Positions 16,125 through 25,560 of a stretch of DNA of 64,000 nt are shown piece after piece (positions within the stretch are counted from its first letter, which is position 1; each line of letters starts with the position of its first letter). Origin of the DNA: a candidate division WOR-3 bacterium (GTDB lineage: Bacteria; Hydrothermota; Hydrothermia; UBA1063); the NCBI GenBank assembly GCA_039803545.1, contig JBDRYS010000001.1, positions 189,866 to 253,865 of the forward strand. The letters are read 5' to 3'. The translations under genes and the position numbers were made by a program. A model generated the notes under the pieces. That model was not told where the DNA came from. It did no database searches and worked only from the letters and a program-made list of their open reading frames with translations.

Positions 16125-19100
16125 ATGCAGTGGTTGTTGGTGTTAACACTGCTGGGTGCAGTGCAAAATGTCTCCTATAAGGGCGATAAAGCCCACCTCT
16201 CTGGCGGTGTAAAAAGTTCGTCACCGGAAACCGCCATTGAGGTGACTACAAAAGCCTTTATAGGAGACACTATCCGGTTTAGTATCGGCGATGTCCAGAT
16301 ATCTGCAGTAATTCAATCAATCGTCGGGGATACCATCACCGTTGACGGAATCATAGTCACGAATAATGTCCTCAACATCCGCATCGACGACATGAAGATA
16401 AGCCTTTCTGCTTTCACCCAGGGCAGAATCACTGTTTACAGTTTCGGTAATGTATATGCCGATGGCGGTAATATTAATCTCAACGGTGTTATCATAAGAA
16501 ACGTTCGCATTACCTTTAATCAGAGCGGCTTCTACGGATACGGAGATGTAGCCTTTGGTGATAGGACCTTAACCCTGTTGTTGCAGATCGATTCCCTAAA
16601 TAATCTCGTCGCTCATGCTACCTATTCCCAGATTACCGTTTATAACGTAACATTGACCAATTTGTTCCTCCACATCGAGAACGGGATGATCACAGGCGGT
16701 GCCGATGTAAATCTTTTGGGGAATACCTTCCATCTCAATATTGGATTTGACGGCAATGAGCTCTATGCAGAAAGTTATGGAAATACCTTTATCTATAGGG
16801 AACTCACCATCTCCGATTTCTATCTGTTAGTCTCTTCCTCTTCTGGTTTCTACGGAAAGGGTAAAATTGCTTTATACGACTCCTATGCAGATGTTGAACT
16901 CAACATATCCTCAAATTCTTACATCCAGGTTAGTGATGGTCATTTTGTAATCCGTGGGATCGAGATTAATGACTTTTATGGTTACATCGGTAACGGCACT
17001 TACCAAATCAGGGGAAGGATAAATCTCTACGGTTCTGAGCTTAATGTTGCTGTTTACTACGACACAAACCTTCCTGAGCCTGAATTAAGACTATCGGTTG
17101 TATCTTCAGAGGTTGTGGTCGGATCCGTTAGAATTTATGACCTCACCTTATTTATTTCCAAGACTGCCGGTCTTTATGGATCTGGTTACGTTTACTTCAA
17201 TAACATAAGTTATCCTGCCAATGGTAAGGTTAAAGTTACCTTCTCCACCGATTGGAGTGGTAACATCTTTGTAGGAATTGAGAATGGTTACGTAGTGTTG
17301 AATAACGGAGCCACCATTAGCAATCTCACTGCCTATATTTCTAATAGTGGATTTTTGGGCTACGGAACCTATAGACAGGGTAATAGTGATGTTACCGTCG
17401 TCTTCAAGTCATCTAATGGCACTGTAAGCTGGCAGATCTACGGAGATGCCATCGTGTTTGGTAACATACTCCTCAGACACTACTATGTGGGTTCTGATGG
17501 AAGGGCCTATGCCTGGTGGATTATTTCACCGGATGACTCCCTCTACTTTGAGATCAACTGGGCTCAGAGGTTCGCCCGTGTGGTCTATCCTGGTACCTTT
17601 ATGTACGGTAATGTAATGGTCTATAACTTGACAGGTACCATCTATGCTGATTCCGGCTTCATTGGCCAGGGTTATGTGAGGATCGGTGACCAGAACAATT
17701 ATGTGGAGATCCCCATTCAGTTTAGATCTAATCCTAATGGAAAGCTTTATGGAGTGCTTCCAAATTATCTTTCCCTGCCCGATGGTCAAGGTATAACGGT
17801 GAATATCTACGGTATCAATGTTACGATAACAGAAGATGGAATTACAGGTTATGGCCAGGTAAATCTTGAGAATATAAGTTTCTACGTTGAATTTACTGCT
17901 CTCTACAACGGTTATATCGATGCCACCGTAAGGGATGGCTACATTAATCTCGGAAACATTGTAATCAAAGAGATCAACATCCACCTTTATCCCTTCACCG
18001 CCTCTGGTTTTGTTTACATTCCAGAATTCCAGGGCGGCATCTACGTGGTTCTAAAGGCCAATGGCAATGGTGGACTGAGCCTTTACGTTCCCGGATTTGA
18101 CTTTTATGTAAATGGTTTCCACATTTACGGTAACTTCCAGTATGTATCTGGTTCCCTATTCTTCCAGGGTGGTGTTGAGATACCGGGTGGTGGTGCAGGC
18201 AGTGTTGATTATCTCTACGCTACTTCCCATGGTATAGACAGTTGTTCAATCACTCTAAGGAATATATACATCAACGGTTTCCACATCGTTTATGCCAATG
18301 GACGGTTTGCTTCTAATCCAGGAAGGATTATTCTCAGCGGAAACTTCGATTTGTCGAACCTGTCTGGATATATAGGGGTTAATAATATCTACTTTAACAA
18401 TCTTATGATTTCCTCCGATGGTAGATTCCTTGGTTGTGAATTGGTAGGGGTCCAGAATTTCCACATTGGCGACTTCTTTGCCTTCTCAGGCGAGTTTGGC
18501 TTCTTTGAGAACTACATGGTAATATACTATGCCCAGATAGATTTCTCTAATCTTTCTAATGTAAATGGTAGGGTAAGGTTTGAGAACATTGCGATTTCTT
18601 ACGATGGTCACATAGTATATGCCTCAGCTATAGGTCTTGAATACCTGAATGTGGGTGCATTCCACGCTTCGGGTTGGCTTTACTTTGTGAACAGTGGTGT
18701 TAGCCTAACGGGTAGAGTAGAACTGGATAACATTGGTTATGCTTATGTGAAAGAGTTACTGCTCGATAGCCATGGAAACATTCTCGGTCTGACTGAGGCA
18801 GGTTGTAGTTTCACCCTCGGTGGGTATGGCTTTACCGGAATTTTAACCTTCCCTGCTAATAACAGAATCTACTTTGAAGGTAGTGTACATCTTCCAGTCT
18901 TTATAAGCGGTGATGCGACGGGCTCTATACTTCTTGAGAGGACACCCGATGGTCAGGGAGGTGTCCTTGGAACAGGTTATAATGTTCTTGCGGGTTCTCT
19001 CTCAATTCCTGATTTCATGATGGGCGGTTACCACTTCCTCGGTGGTTCCTTTGCCTTTGACTCTGTGGGTGTTGCGGGTAGGGCAAGGATTAGTGTTCCT

Positions 19101-21755
19101 GAGGTATGCGAAGTTGAATTAAGACTGTCCTTTAACTGGGACGGTACCTTCAATTATGCTTATCTTGCTGCTACAGGGATGAACATCCCCATTGGCTCCA
19201 CAGGTCTCTTTATAAACGGGATGGGTGGTGGAGTTTACCATTTCACTACCCCTTATGAATACTGGATGTTTACTTTGTGGGGACTTGTATCTGATCCTGT
19301 AAGGGTCCTTGCCCTTGATGCTACGATTGAGATTACTACCGATGGTCGAGTGTCTGGATTGGGCCATCTAATGGTTGCTCAGTATACATGGGCTTCAGCA
19401 GGGTTTGATGTCTATACGAGACTTGGATACTTAGATGCCTATGGATGGTTGGGTGAGGATCCAACGGAAGGTATCTCCTTCTGGGGTTGCTATATCCGTG
19501 GTCAAGATTCGGTTTATTACAACTGGATTAATGTGGATGCCTGGGGCAAAGGCAATTTGAGTATAAGTGTTTGGTTTGTAAGTCTCGATGCCTGGTTTGG
19601 TTTTGCTTATGATCTCTCCACATGGCCCTTTGTTTACGGTCCTTACTGGAGACAGAGACTTTACAACAGCGGTATCGGTGCTTCGGGGCTTGCCTTTGAT
19701 TATCTTGCTGGTATAAATGTGACTTGGAATCCAGCAAGGCATCGTTTCGATTATGATGTATGGTGGGGCCCTGTGGACCAGCAGAACCCTGGTAATGCAC
19801 CCTTTGTCAGTGATATGGTCTTCGTTGGCCCGTACCCTGATATGGGGCTGGATTATGATTACATAGGTGGCGAACCGTACATCAGACCTTATGATACCTA
19901 CGAGGTACCTGGTGGATACACCTGGGTTAACCTCGGCGCCGATAACAGTGGTTACTTTGACTTCAACTACTTTGGTAATTCCGGCATAGTTTACCTTGGC
20001 CTCTACATAAATTCTACCGCCGCCCAGACTGTCTATCTCAGGTATGGAATTGCTGGCGAATTCAAGTTATTTGAGGATGGAAATGTTGCGGTATATGGAA
20101 ACAATGGCTATGCACAACCTGATCAATATAGTTACGCTTTGAACTTTAGCCAGCCTGGTTGGAAATATGTAATGTTCAAGATCAGGAAGTTGTACGACCA
20201 GTGGGGTCTATATCTCCGGGTCACGGATTCCAATGGTAATATCATTGATGGAGTCTCTTATCAGCCCAACAGACCCGAACAGGTTGTAGTTTATCATGAC
20301 AGGGGCCTTTCCTGGGACTTCTACAGATTTGATAGGCAGAATAATGTAAGTGTAGAGGGCGGAAAGTTCGTACTCAGGGCAGAAGGTAGGCCACTTAGAC
20401 AAACCTACATGAAGGATAAGACCCATTATCCAAGGATTGACTTCCCGTCTTTCAAGGTCAATTTCATGCTAAACGGAGTAGCCAGAAACGATTCTACTTT
20501 AATCCTTATGAGTGATTCTACTTTACAGAGATATTACGGTGTCCTCTTCTACTATCCTTCCAAGGGTGATGAAGTGGTAGGTGAGATTTTGGGCGCCGGT
20601 GAAAAGACTGGTGTTAAGACAAGCTTCTATGTGGGTAGATGGTACACTCTTGAGTTTGTCTTTGAGCCCGAATCACTCTACCTCTATACCTATGAATTTA
20701 GCAGGTCGAGACCTATAAGACCGTTGTTCTCCTTCAAACTTGATGGTGACTGGAATCCCGCCTTTTACGCCAGTGTTGGAGGTAATGACAATGTACTCTA
20801 TCTTGACAATTACGTGGTCAGACATGATTGGCAAACTACGATGTTGAATATTGAGACACCCCATCCATATCCCAACAATGCGAGATTAACATGGACTATT
20901 GAAGACACTTCGGCTTCCTTTATCAGGCTCCACTTCGAGAACTTTAGCACCGACTACTGGGATAGCCTCTACGTAAAAGATCAGTATGGCAGAGTCTGGT
21001 ATACTTATAATGGTCCTAACTTAGGTAGCTTCTCCACACCTCCAATTCCTTCTAAGAAGGTAATTATTGAATTCCATTCCGATGCTTCCGTTAGAGACTA
21101 TGGCTTTAAGGTTGATTATGTAAGGTCCAGAAAGGATGTACCTTACTTCTATAGCACACCCTGGTACATTGCGACGCCTTCTCCCATTCCAAATAACTGG
21201 GAACAAACTTACATGATAAACATTCCTGATGCTAAAGCAATCAAAATCTGCTTCAGCAACTTCAATATGAGTATAACGGATTCTATAAGTGCCGATTCAG
21301 TCATCCTTTTTGATGGAAACGGAAATAGGTATGGTGCATATACTGGTAACCTTGGTACATTCTTCGCAATTGCTATTCCTGGCAACACAGTCAATATAAG
21401 GGTGAAAACCGATAATGTTGTGCAGTCTCAAGGATTCAGAGTGCCATATGTTTCCTACATTACCAATGACTATACTGGTGTAAATGATAGGACTGTCACC
21501 TTCAAACCAGCAGAGGGTGAGATTGTAAAAGGAGATATCCTAAAACTTTCCATTTCCTCAGTAGGTGGCAATGTAAAGGCGGTAATCTATGATGTTCTTG
21601 GCCGTTCTGTGACCTCCAGTTCTTACTATGTAAGTAGAGAGACCAGTTCGCTCGACGTGAACATTTCCGATTTGCCTGCTGGAGTCTTCTTTGTCAGGGT
21701 GTACGATGAAAACGGCAATGAGATTGTAGCTAAGAAGTTTTTAAAGGTAAGATAA
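16125..21755 (+). CDS. Giant repeat-rich secreted surface protein with CUB-like modules and sorting tail
   Basis: A 1876-residue exported protein. It has a short signal sequence (MQWLLVLTLLGAVQ), then about 1000 residues of beta-rich repeats of roughly 60-70 residues built on a 'SGFxGxGxV ... GxVxxxNxxIxNLxxxI' theme (for example SGFYGYGDV, SGFYGKGKI, AGLYGSGYV, SGFLGYGTY). Next are a Trp/Tyr-rich beta region, a probable lectin-like segment (about 1390-1570) and two CUB-like modules (from HPYPNNARLTWTI and SPIPNNWEQTYMI). The final ~75 residues (VIYDVLGRSV ... DLPAGVFFVRVYDENG) resemble a T9SS-type sorting domain. SD GGAGG, 4 nt after its neighbour. Possibly an adhesin or surface-layer structure (inference). 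Confidence 0.75.
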   Translation: MQWLLVLTLLGAVQNVSYKGDKAHLSGGVKSSSPETAIEVTTKAFIGDTIRFSIGDVQISAVIQSIVGDTITVDGIIVTNNVLNIRIDDMKISLSAFTQGRITVYSFGNVYADGGNINLNGVIIRNVRITFNQSGFYGYGDVAFGDRTLTLLLQIDSLNNLVAHATYSQITVYNVTLTNLFLHIENGMITGGADVNLLGNTFHLNIGFDGNELYAESYGNTFIYRELTISDFYLLVSSSSGFYGKGKIALYDSYADVELNISSNSYIQVSDGHFVIRGIEINDFYGYIGNGTYQIRGRINLYGSELNVAVYYDTNLPEPELRLSVVSSEVVVGSVRIYDLTLFISKTAGLYGSGYVYFNNISYPANGKVKVTFSTDWSGNIFVGIENGYVVLNNGATISNLTAYISNSGFLGYGTYRQGNSDVTVVFKSSNGTVSWQIYGDAIVFGNILLRHYYVGSDGRAYAWWIISPDDSLYFEINWAQRFARVVYPGTFMYGNVMVYNLTGTIYADSGFIGQGYVRIGDQNNYVEIPIQFRSNPNGKLYGVLPNYLSLPDGQGITVNIYGINVTITEDGITGYGQVNLENISFYVEFTALYNGYIDATVRDGYINLGNIVIKEINIHLYPFTASGFVYIPEFQGGIYVVLKANGNGGLSLYVPGFDFYVNGFHIYGNFQYVSGSLFFQGGVEIPGGGAGSVDYLYATSHGIDSCSITLRNIYINGFHIVYANGRFASNPGRIILSGNFDLSNLSGYIGVNNIYFNNLMISSDGRFLGCELVGVQNFHIGDFFAFSGEFGFFENYMVIYYAQIDFSNLSNVNGRVRFENIAISYDGHIVYASAIGLEYLNVGAFHASGWLYFVNSGVSLTGRVELDNIGYAYVKELLLDSHGNILGLTEAGCSFTLGGYGFTGILTFPANNRIYFEGSVHLPVFISGDATGSILLERTPDGQGGVLGTGYNVLAGSLSIPDFMMGGYHFLGGSFAFDSVGVAGRARISVPEVCEVELRLSFNWDGTFNYAYLAATGMNIPIGSTGLFINGMGGGVYHFTTPYEYWMFTLWGLVSDPVRVLALDATIEITTDGRVSGLGHLMVAQYTWASAGFDVYTRLGYLDAYGWLGEDPTEGISFWGCYIRGQDSVYYNWINVDAWGKGNLSISVWFVSLDAWFGFAYDLSTWPFVYGPYWRQRLYNSGIGASGLAFDYLAGINVTWNPARHRFDYDVWWGPVDQQNPGNAPFVSDMVFVGPYPDMGLDYDYIGGEPYIRPYDTYEVPGGYTWVNLGADNSGYFDFNYFGNSGIVYLGLYINSTAAQTVYLRYGIAGEFKLFEDGNVAVYGNNGYAQPDQYSYALNFSQPGWKYVMFKIRKLYDQWGLYLRVTDSNGNIIDGVSYQPNRPEQVVVYHDRGLSWDFYRFDRQNNVSVEGGKFVLRAEGRPLRQTYMKDKTHYPRIDFPSFKVNFMLNGVARNDSTLILMSDSTLQRYYGVLFYYPSKGDEVVGEILGAGEKTGVKTSFYVGRWYTLEFVFEPESLYLYTYEFSRSRPIRPLFSFKLDGDWNPAFYASVGGNDNVLYLDNYVVRHDWQTTMLNIETPHPYPNNARLTWTIEDTSASFIRLHFENFSTDYWDSLYVKDQYGRVWYTYNGPNLGSFSTPPIPSKKVIIEFHSDASVRDYGFKVDYVRSRKDVPYFYSTPWYIATPSPIPNNWEQTYMINIPDAKAIKICFSNFNMSITDSISADSVILFDGNGNRYGAYTGNLGTFFAIAIPGNTVNIRVKTDNVVQSQGFRVPYVSYITNDYTGVNDRTVTFKPAEGEIVKGDILKLSISSVGGNVKAVIYDVLGRSVTSSSYYVSRETSSLDVNISDLPAGVFFVRVYDENGNEIVAKKFLKVR

Positions 21756-21766
21756 GGAGGTAAGCC

Positions 21767-22372
21767 ATGAAAAGGTTTGCTTTAATATCAATTTTCCTTC
21801 TCCTGGGTATAGCGTACGGATTTGATCTCCAGTCGCTGTTAGTTGTGCCGAAGACGAAGAATGCTACCATCGAGGTTAATTACCACTATAGCAGAAGCTC
21901 TAAATACGGTTCTGAGGAAAGGGACTTGAAAGCTGTCTATACTATGGGTAATCCCGTGTCTCTGACGATCTCTGAAGGAGATAAACCGCTTGGTACTATC
22001 TACTATGATAATCAGGGGAAGGTCGTGAAGCAGGAATTCCAGGGCAAGGTTTTTGAAGGTGTCAATCTCGAAGTTAAAGGCACGATGCCGGAATACAAGG
22101 TGGTTGAGAAGAAACCTGTAAGCTATAAGGGTAAAGGCGCATTGGTGGTTACTTCTGTTAGAGAACATTCCCAAGAGGATACCAAGGGCCATCTGGTCAT
22201 GAGAACCGTTGTTAACTCTACCAAGAAGGATTACTACGATGAAGAAACGGGGCTTCTTCTGAGGCAAGAGATTACCACCGATGTTGTCCAGAAAACTTTC
22301 ACGGTCTTTGATAAAGAAAGGCCGCTTAATGAGAGAGTAAACCGGATAAGCGAGGTACTGGAAGCAAAGTGA
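21767..22372 (+). CDS. Secreted protein of unknown function
   Basis: A 201-residue exported protein with a clear signal peptide (MKRFALISIFLLLGIAYG). The remainder is predicted to be mostly beta strands with alternating charged and hydrophobic residues, recalling outer-membrane lipoprotein-sorting or DUF4292-like half-barrels (YYDEETGLLLRQEITT). There is no lipobox cysteine. A GGAGG SD follows the giant surface protein by 11 nt, and a strong hairpin closes the operon after it. A periplasmic partner or chaperone for the surface proteins is conceivable but unproven. Confidence 0.65.
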   Translation: MKRFALISIFLLLGIAYGFDLQSLLVVPKTKNATIEVNYHYSRSSKYGSEERDLKAVYTMGNPVSLTISEGDKPLGTIYYDNQGKVVKQEFQGKVFEGVNLEVKGTMPEYKVVEKKPVSYKGKGALVVTSVREHSQEDTKGHLVMRTVVNSTKKDYYDEETGLLLRQEITTDVVQKTFTVFDKERPLNERVNRISEVLEAK

Positions 22373-22380
22373 GCAAGGTA

Positions 22381-22407
22381 GGCGGGTCCCCCTTCGGGGG
22401 ACCCGCC
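22381..22407 (+). terminator. 12-bp GC-rich hairpin after secreted-protein operon
   Basis: GGCGGGTCCCCC (22381-22392) pairs perfectly with GGGGGACCCGCC (22396-22407) around a 3-nt TTC loop (a C-UUCG-G-like tip). It lies 8 nt after the stop. No T run follows, so it may act as an mRNA 3' stabiliser or a Rho-independent terminator of the U-poor kind. Confidence 0.65.
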
Positions 22408-22488
22408 CAAAACATGAAACACAAATCTAAAATTTTAAAAATTGGCAGCGCAAATGAAAAATCATATTGATCACAATTTGGTTCTATT

Positions 22489-22871
22489 TGACCTATTTTC
22501 TGCTGTAATTCTGATGCCTATTCGAGCCTCCTTTTCTTGTTGTAAGCCCTGTTAAGCTCCATTTGTAATTTGATTATCGTTTGTGTTGATTTTACTATCT
22601 TTATGTTATCCTTCAAGCTCATTAACTTCCTTTTTACTTCTTCACTTACCCCTTCTGCTCTTATCTTAAAACCCTGTTTAGAGGCGTGTCTTTCTAATAT
22701 CTCTTTGCTCTTCTACCTTTTTCTGTTTTCCACAACCATTTTCCTTTGCTAAGACCACACTGTATTGCTTCTCGCTTACAGAATAGAAAATGCAGTATGA
22801 TCGCCGTTTTATTGTTTTGATATTTTTGATGAAACAGCCCTATTTTGAGCCGATTAATTTGAGAAACGCCG
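22489..22871. repeat. Direct repeat copy A flanking the restriction island (left)
   Basis: A 383-bp segment that recurs in the same orientation at 32181-32558. By eye about nine of ten aligned bases agree, with long identical runs (for example around 22551-22582 and 22813-22850). Copy A has 5 extra bases near 22666. On the minus strand it carries a decayed reading frame (22518-22712). It lies directly left of hsdM. It could be an old mobile-element remnant or a recombination site bounding the island. Confidence 0.85.
22518..22712 (-). pseudogene. Decayed reading frame inside repeat copy A
   Basis: An open frame of 64 codons without an ATG near its start. It reads for example SKQGFKIRAEGVSEEVKRK, then IKIVKSTQTIIKLQMELNR, and ends in RRLE-stop. 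Repeat copy B encodes AEGLSEEVKRR and IKIVKLAQTIIKLQMELDR in the corresponding frame, so most differences are conservative. Copy B, however, lacks 5 bp upstream, and copy A has TAG where copy B has a Trp codon. Both look like broken tails of one ancestral gene that I cannot name. Confidence 0.5.
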
Positions 22872-22932
22872 CGAAATTGCAAAAAATTAACTTTATAATA
22901 TAAAGGTTTATAACTAAGGGGAGGCGGTATTT

Positions 22933-24459
22933 ATGAAAGAAAAGGATTTAAATTTTGAAGACAAACTTTGGAAAGCAGCGGATAAATTAAGAAAAAAAAT
23001 AGAAGTTCATGAGTATAAATATGTTGTTTTAGGGCTTATATTTTTGAGGTATATTTCATTTGCATTTGAGGAAAAAAAGAAGGAAATTCAAAGAGAAATA
23101 AAAAAATTTCCACAGAAAATAAGAGCTAAAGTTTCTGAAGATAGAGATATTTATCAATCTAATGGAATACTTTATATCCCAGAAAACGCAGGATGGGATT
23201 ATATAAAGAAAAACGCTAACCAACCTAATATCGGGGAAATAATTGATAAAGCAATTGAAACATTGGAAAATGAATACCCAAAACAATTGAAAGATGTTAT
23301 CCCAAGAATTTATTCAAAGGTAAACCTTGACCAGTTTGACCTTGCTTATCTTATAAACCTCTTCTCTGAAATTGAATTTGACGAAGAACATTTAGGAAAA
23401 GATATTTTCGGAAGAATTTATGAGTATTTCCTCGGTAAATTTACCGAAGCGGAAGGTAAAAAGGGAGGTGAGTTCTATACCCCACGCTCATTGACAAAAC
23501 TTATCGTTGAAATTTTAGATGTCAAAGAAGGGAAAATATTTGACCCTGCCTGTGGCTCCGGAGGTTTTTTCGTTTCAGCACTTGAAAAATTACAAAAAGA
23601 AAACATTGAAAAAGAAAGGTTATCTATCTACGGCCAAGAATCTAAAGAGTTCGTGTGGAAGGTCTGCAAAATGAACCTCGCAATCAGAAATACCGAAGGA
23701 GATATAAGATGGGGCGACTCCTACCACGATGATAAATTCTTTGACTTAAGAGCTGACTATGTGGTCTCTAACCCACCATTTAACGATAGCGAATGGGGAA
23801 GAGATAGAGTGAAACCAAACGACCCGAGGTTTAAATACGGTCTCCCTCCCGAAAACAACGCAAATTATGTTTGGATCCAGCATTATATCTATCATCTTGC
23901 CCCAAACGGCAAGGCTGGCTTTGTTATGGGAAATGGAGCCTTGTCCGTAGGAGGAGTAGAAGGTGAAATCAGAAGAAAGATCATTCAGGATGATTTAATA
24001 TACGGAATAATAGCTATACCACCCAAGATGTTTTATACCGTTCCTTTACCTGCTTCTTTATGGTTTATTAGAAAAACAAAGCCTGAACATATGAAGGGTA
24101 AAATCTTGTTTATTTATGCTAAAAAGATGTATAAGCCTATTTCAAGAAAGCAAAACATCTTTACCGAAGAGCACATAGCTAAAATTGTAGAAAAGTTTAG
24201 GATGTTTGAACGGAGCGAGCCAGAGGAAAAGATAAATGAAATAGGCTTTGCAAAGGTTGCCTCGATTGAAGAGGTTGCTAAAAATGGTTATGTTTTAACT
24301 CCGGGAAGGTATGTAGGAATAAAGCTTGATGAAGAGGATATATCTTTTGAAGAGAAAATGAGCCAATATTCAAAAGAGCTTTCAGAATTGCTAAGAAAAG
24401 AGGCAGAACTAACTGAAAAAATAAGAGAGGTGTTTAAAAACTTAGGATGGGAGGTATAG
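22933..24459 (+). CDS. hsdM: Type I restriction-modification DNA methyltransferase HsdM
   Basis: An N6-adenine methyltransferase of 508 residues. It has the HsdM N-terminal helical domain (1-165), the SAM-binding motif DPACGSGGF (204-212) and the catalytic NPPF (280-283). With HsdS it methylates the recognition site; with HsdR it forms the restriction complex. The SD GGGGAGGCGG precedes the ATG. In a typical locus hsdS would follow directly, but three cargo genes come first. No frameshift or missing motif is seen. Confidence 0.97.
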   Translation: MKEKDLNFEDKLWKAADKLRKKIEVHEYKYVVLGLIFLRYISFAFEEKKKEIQREIKKFPQKIRAKVSEDRDIYQSNGILYIPENAGWDYIKKNANQPNIGEIIDKAIETLENEYPKQLKDVIPRIYSKVNLDQFDLAYLINLFSEIEFDEEHLGKDIFGRIYEYFLGKFTEAEGKKGGEFYTPRSLTKLIVEILDVKEGKIFDPACGSGGFFVSALEKLQKENIEKERLSIYGQESKEFVWKVCKMNLAIRNTEGDIRWGDSYHDDKFFDLRADYVVSNPPFNDSEWGRDRVKPNDPRFKYGLPPENNANYVWIQHYIYHLAPNGKAGFVMGNGALSVGGVEGEIRRKIIQDDLIYGIIAIPPKMFYTVPLPASLWFIRKTKPEHMKGKILFIYAKKMYKPISRKQNIFTEEHIAKIVEKFRMFERSEPEEKINEIGFAKVASIEEVAKNGYVLTPGRYVGIKLDEEDISFEEKMSQYSKELSELLRKEAELTEKIREVFKNLGWEV

Positions 24460-24468
24460 GGGGAATTT

Positions 24469-25560
24469 ATGGTTAAAGAAATAAATTTAAAACCAGAAAT
24501 TATAAAGGGATTAATAGATAATTCAGGATTTAATGAAGAAGAAGTTGCGAAAAAATCAAAAATTTCTTTAAAATCCTTAAAAGAAGGTAAACTTACTATC
24601 CCTCAATTAAAAAAACTTGCTAATGTTTTAAAAAGACCAATTGCCGCCTTTTTTTCAGATGAGATTCCATCCTTGCCAAAAACTCCAGATTATAGATTAA
24701 ACAGAAATAAAAGAATTAATCCGGAGGTCTTTTTGGCTCAAAGAAAATTAACTTATTTATTAAAAAAATTGAAAGATTTAGGAATTGAAAAATCGATTAT
24801 ACCAACCTTTAAATCAAATATATCCCCTTTTCAGTTAGCTAAGGAATTTAGAAAATATTTAGGAATTGAACTGATAAAAAATCAAAAACCAAACATTATA
24901 TTGAACAAATATAAAGAAATTATTGAGGATAAGATGAAATTTTTAATTATAGAATATCCATTAAAACCTGTAAGATCAGAAGTATCAGATGATGTTCGTG
25001 CTTTTAGTATTTATTATTCTGATTTAGGTGGTATAGTTTTAAATGAAACAGATCATCCATCTGTTAAGTTATTTTCTCTTTTTCATGAAGTATGTCATCT
25101 TTTAAAAAGAAATTCAGGAATATGCTCGTTAGAATATGAGGTAGAAAATGAGTATGAAGAAGAAAGTTTCTGTAATAAATTTTCTGCTGAATTTCTCGTT
25201 CCCTCAGATGATATAAAAAAAGAAATACAAAATTATACATTATGTGAAGAAACTACTTTAGAAAGTATTGGTGCTTTATCTAAAATTTATGGTGTAAGCA
25301 AACAAGTAGTCCTTCTTCGCCTTTTATATCTTGGTTTTTTAACAAGTGAACAATATTTTTTATTAAGGATGCAATTGGAAGAAAAAGAAAAAAAGCAATT
25401 TGGTCGTAGAAACTGGGAAGAGGTGTTTAAAAACCGCACAGGTAATTTGACAATAAGAGAAGTTAAAAAAGCTCTTCAACAAAATAAGATATCCTTTTAT
25501 GAAGCACTCAATATCCTTGATGTAAAAACTAAATACGCAGAAAGGTTTTTATATGAGTAA
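24469..25560 (+). CDS. Xre-type HTH + ImmA/IrrE-family metallopeptidase (COG2856)
   Basis: A 363-residue two-domain regulator. Residues about 5-60 form a helix-turn-helix (NEEEVAKKSKISLKSLKEG, LTIPQLKKLANVLKRPI). The middle carries an ImmA/IrrE-type zinc peptidase motif, LFHEVCHLLKR (HExxH), with a distal SAEFLVP helix. Proteins of this kind act as antitoxins or protease-controlled repressors in toxin-antitoxin and mobile-element loci. It starts 9 nt after hsdM and overlaps the PIN-like gene by 8 nt, so the two probably form a module. Its AT-rich, A-rich codon use is stronger than in hsdM. Confidence 0.88.
   Translation: MVKEINLKPEIIKGLIDNSGFNEEEVAKKSKISLKSLKEGKLTIPQLKKLANVLKRPIAAFFSDEIPSLPKTPDYRLNRNKRINPEVFLAQRKLTYLLKKLKDLGIEKSIIPTFKSNISPFQLAKEFRKYLGIELIKNQKPNIILNKYKEIIEDKMKFLIIEYPLKPVRSEVSDDVRAFSIYYSDLGGIVLNETDHPSVKLFSLFHEVCHLLKRNSGICSLEYEVENEYEEESFCNKFSAEFLVPSDDIKKEIQNYTLCEETTLESIGALSKIYGVSKQVVLLRLLYLGFLTSEQYFLLRMQLEEKEKKQFGRRNWEEVFKNRTGNLTIREVKKALQQNKISFYEALNILDVKTKYAERFLYE

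Larger units (their letters stand above)
22408..22932. other. Gene-free stretch holding repeat copy A and the hsdM promoter region
   Basis: No intact gene is seen. The stretch contains repeat copy A (22489-22871) and then AT-rich DNA with a TATAAT box (22894-22899) and the SD GGGGAGGCGG before hsdM. No convincing -35 hexamer is found at normal spacing. Confidence 0.6.

Noticed and set aside
22694-22882. 62-codon minus-strand gene in repeat copy A
   Set aside because: The matching frame in copy B is interrupted by a stop, and the sequence lacks protein-like character compared with the 22518-22712 frame.
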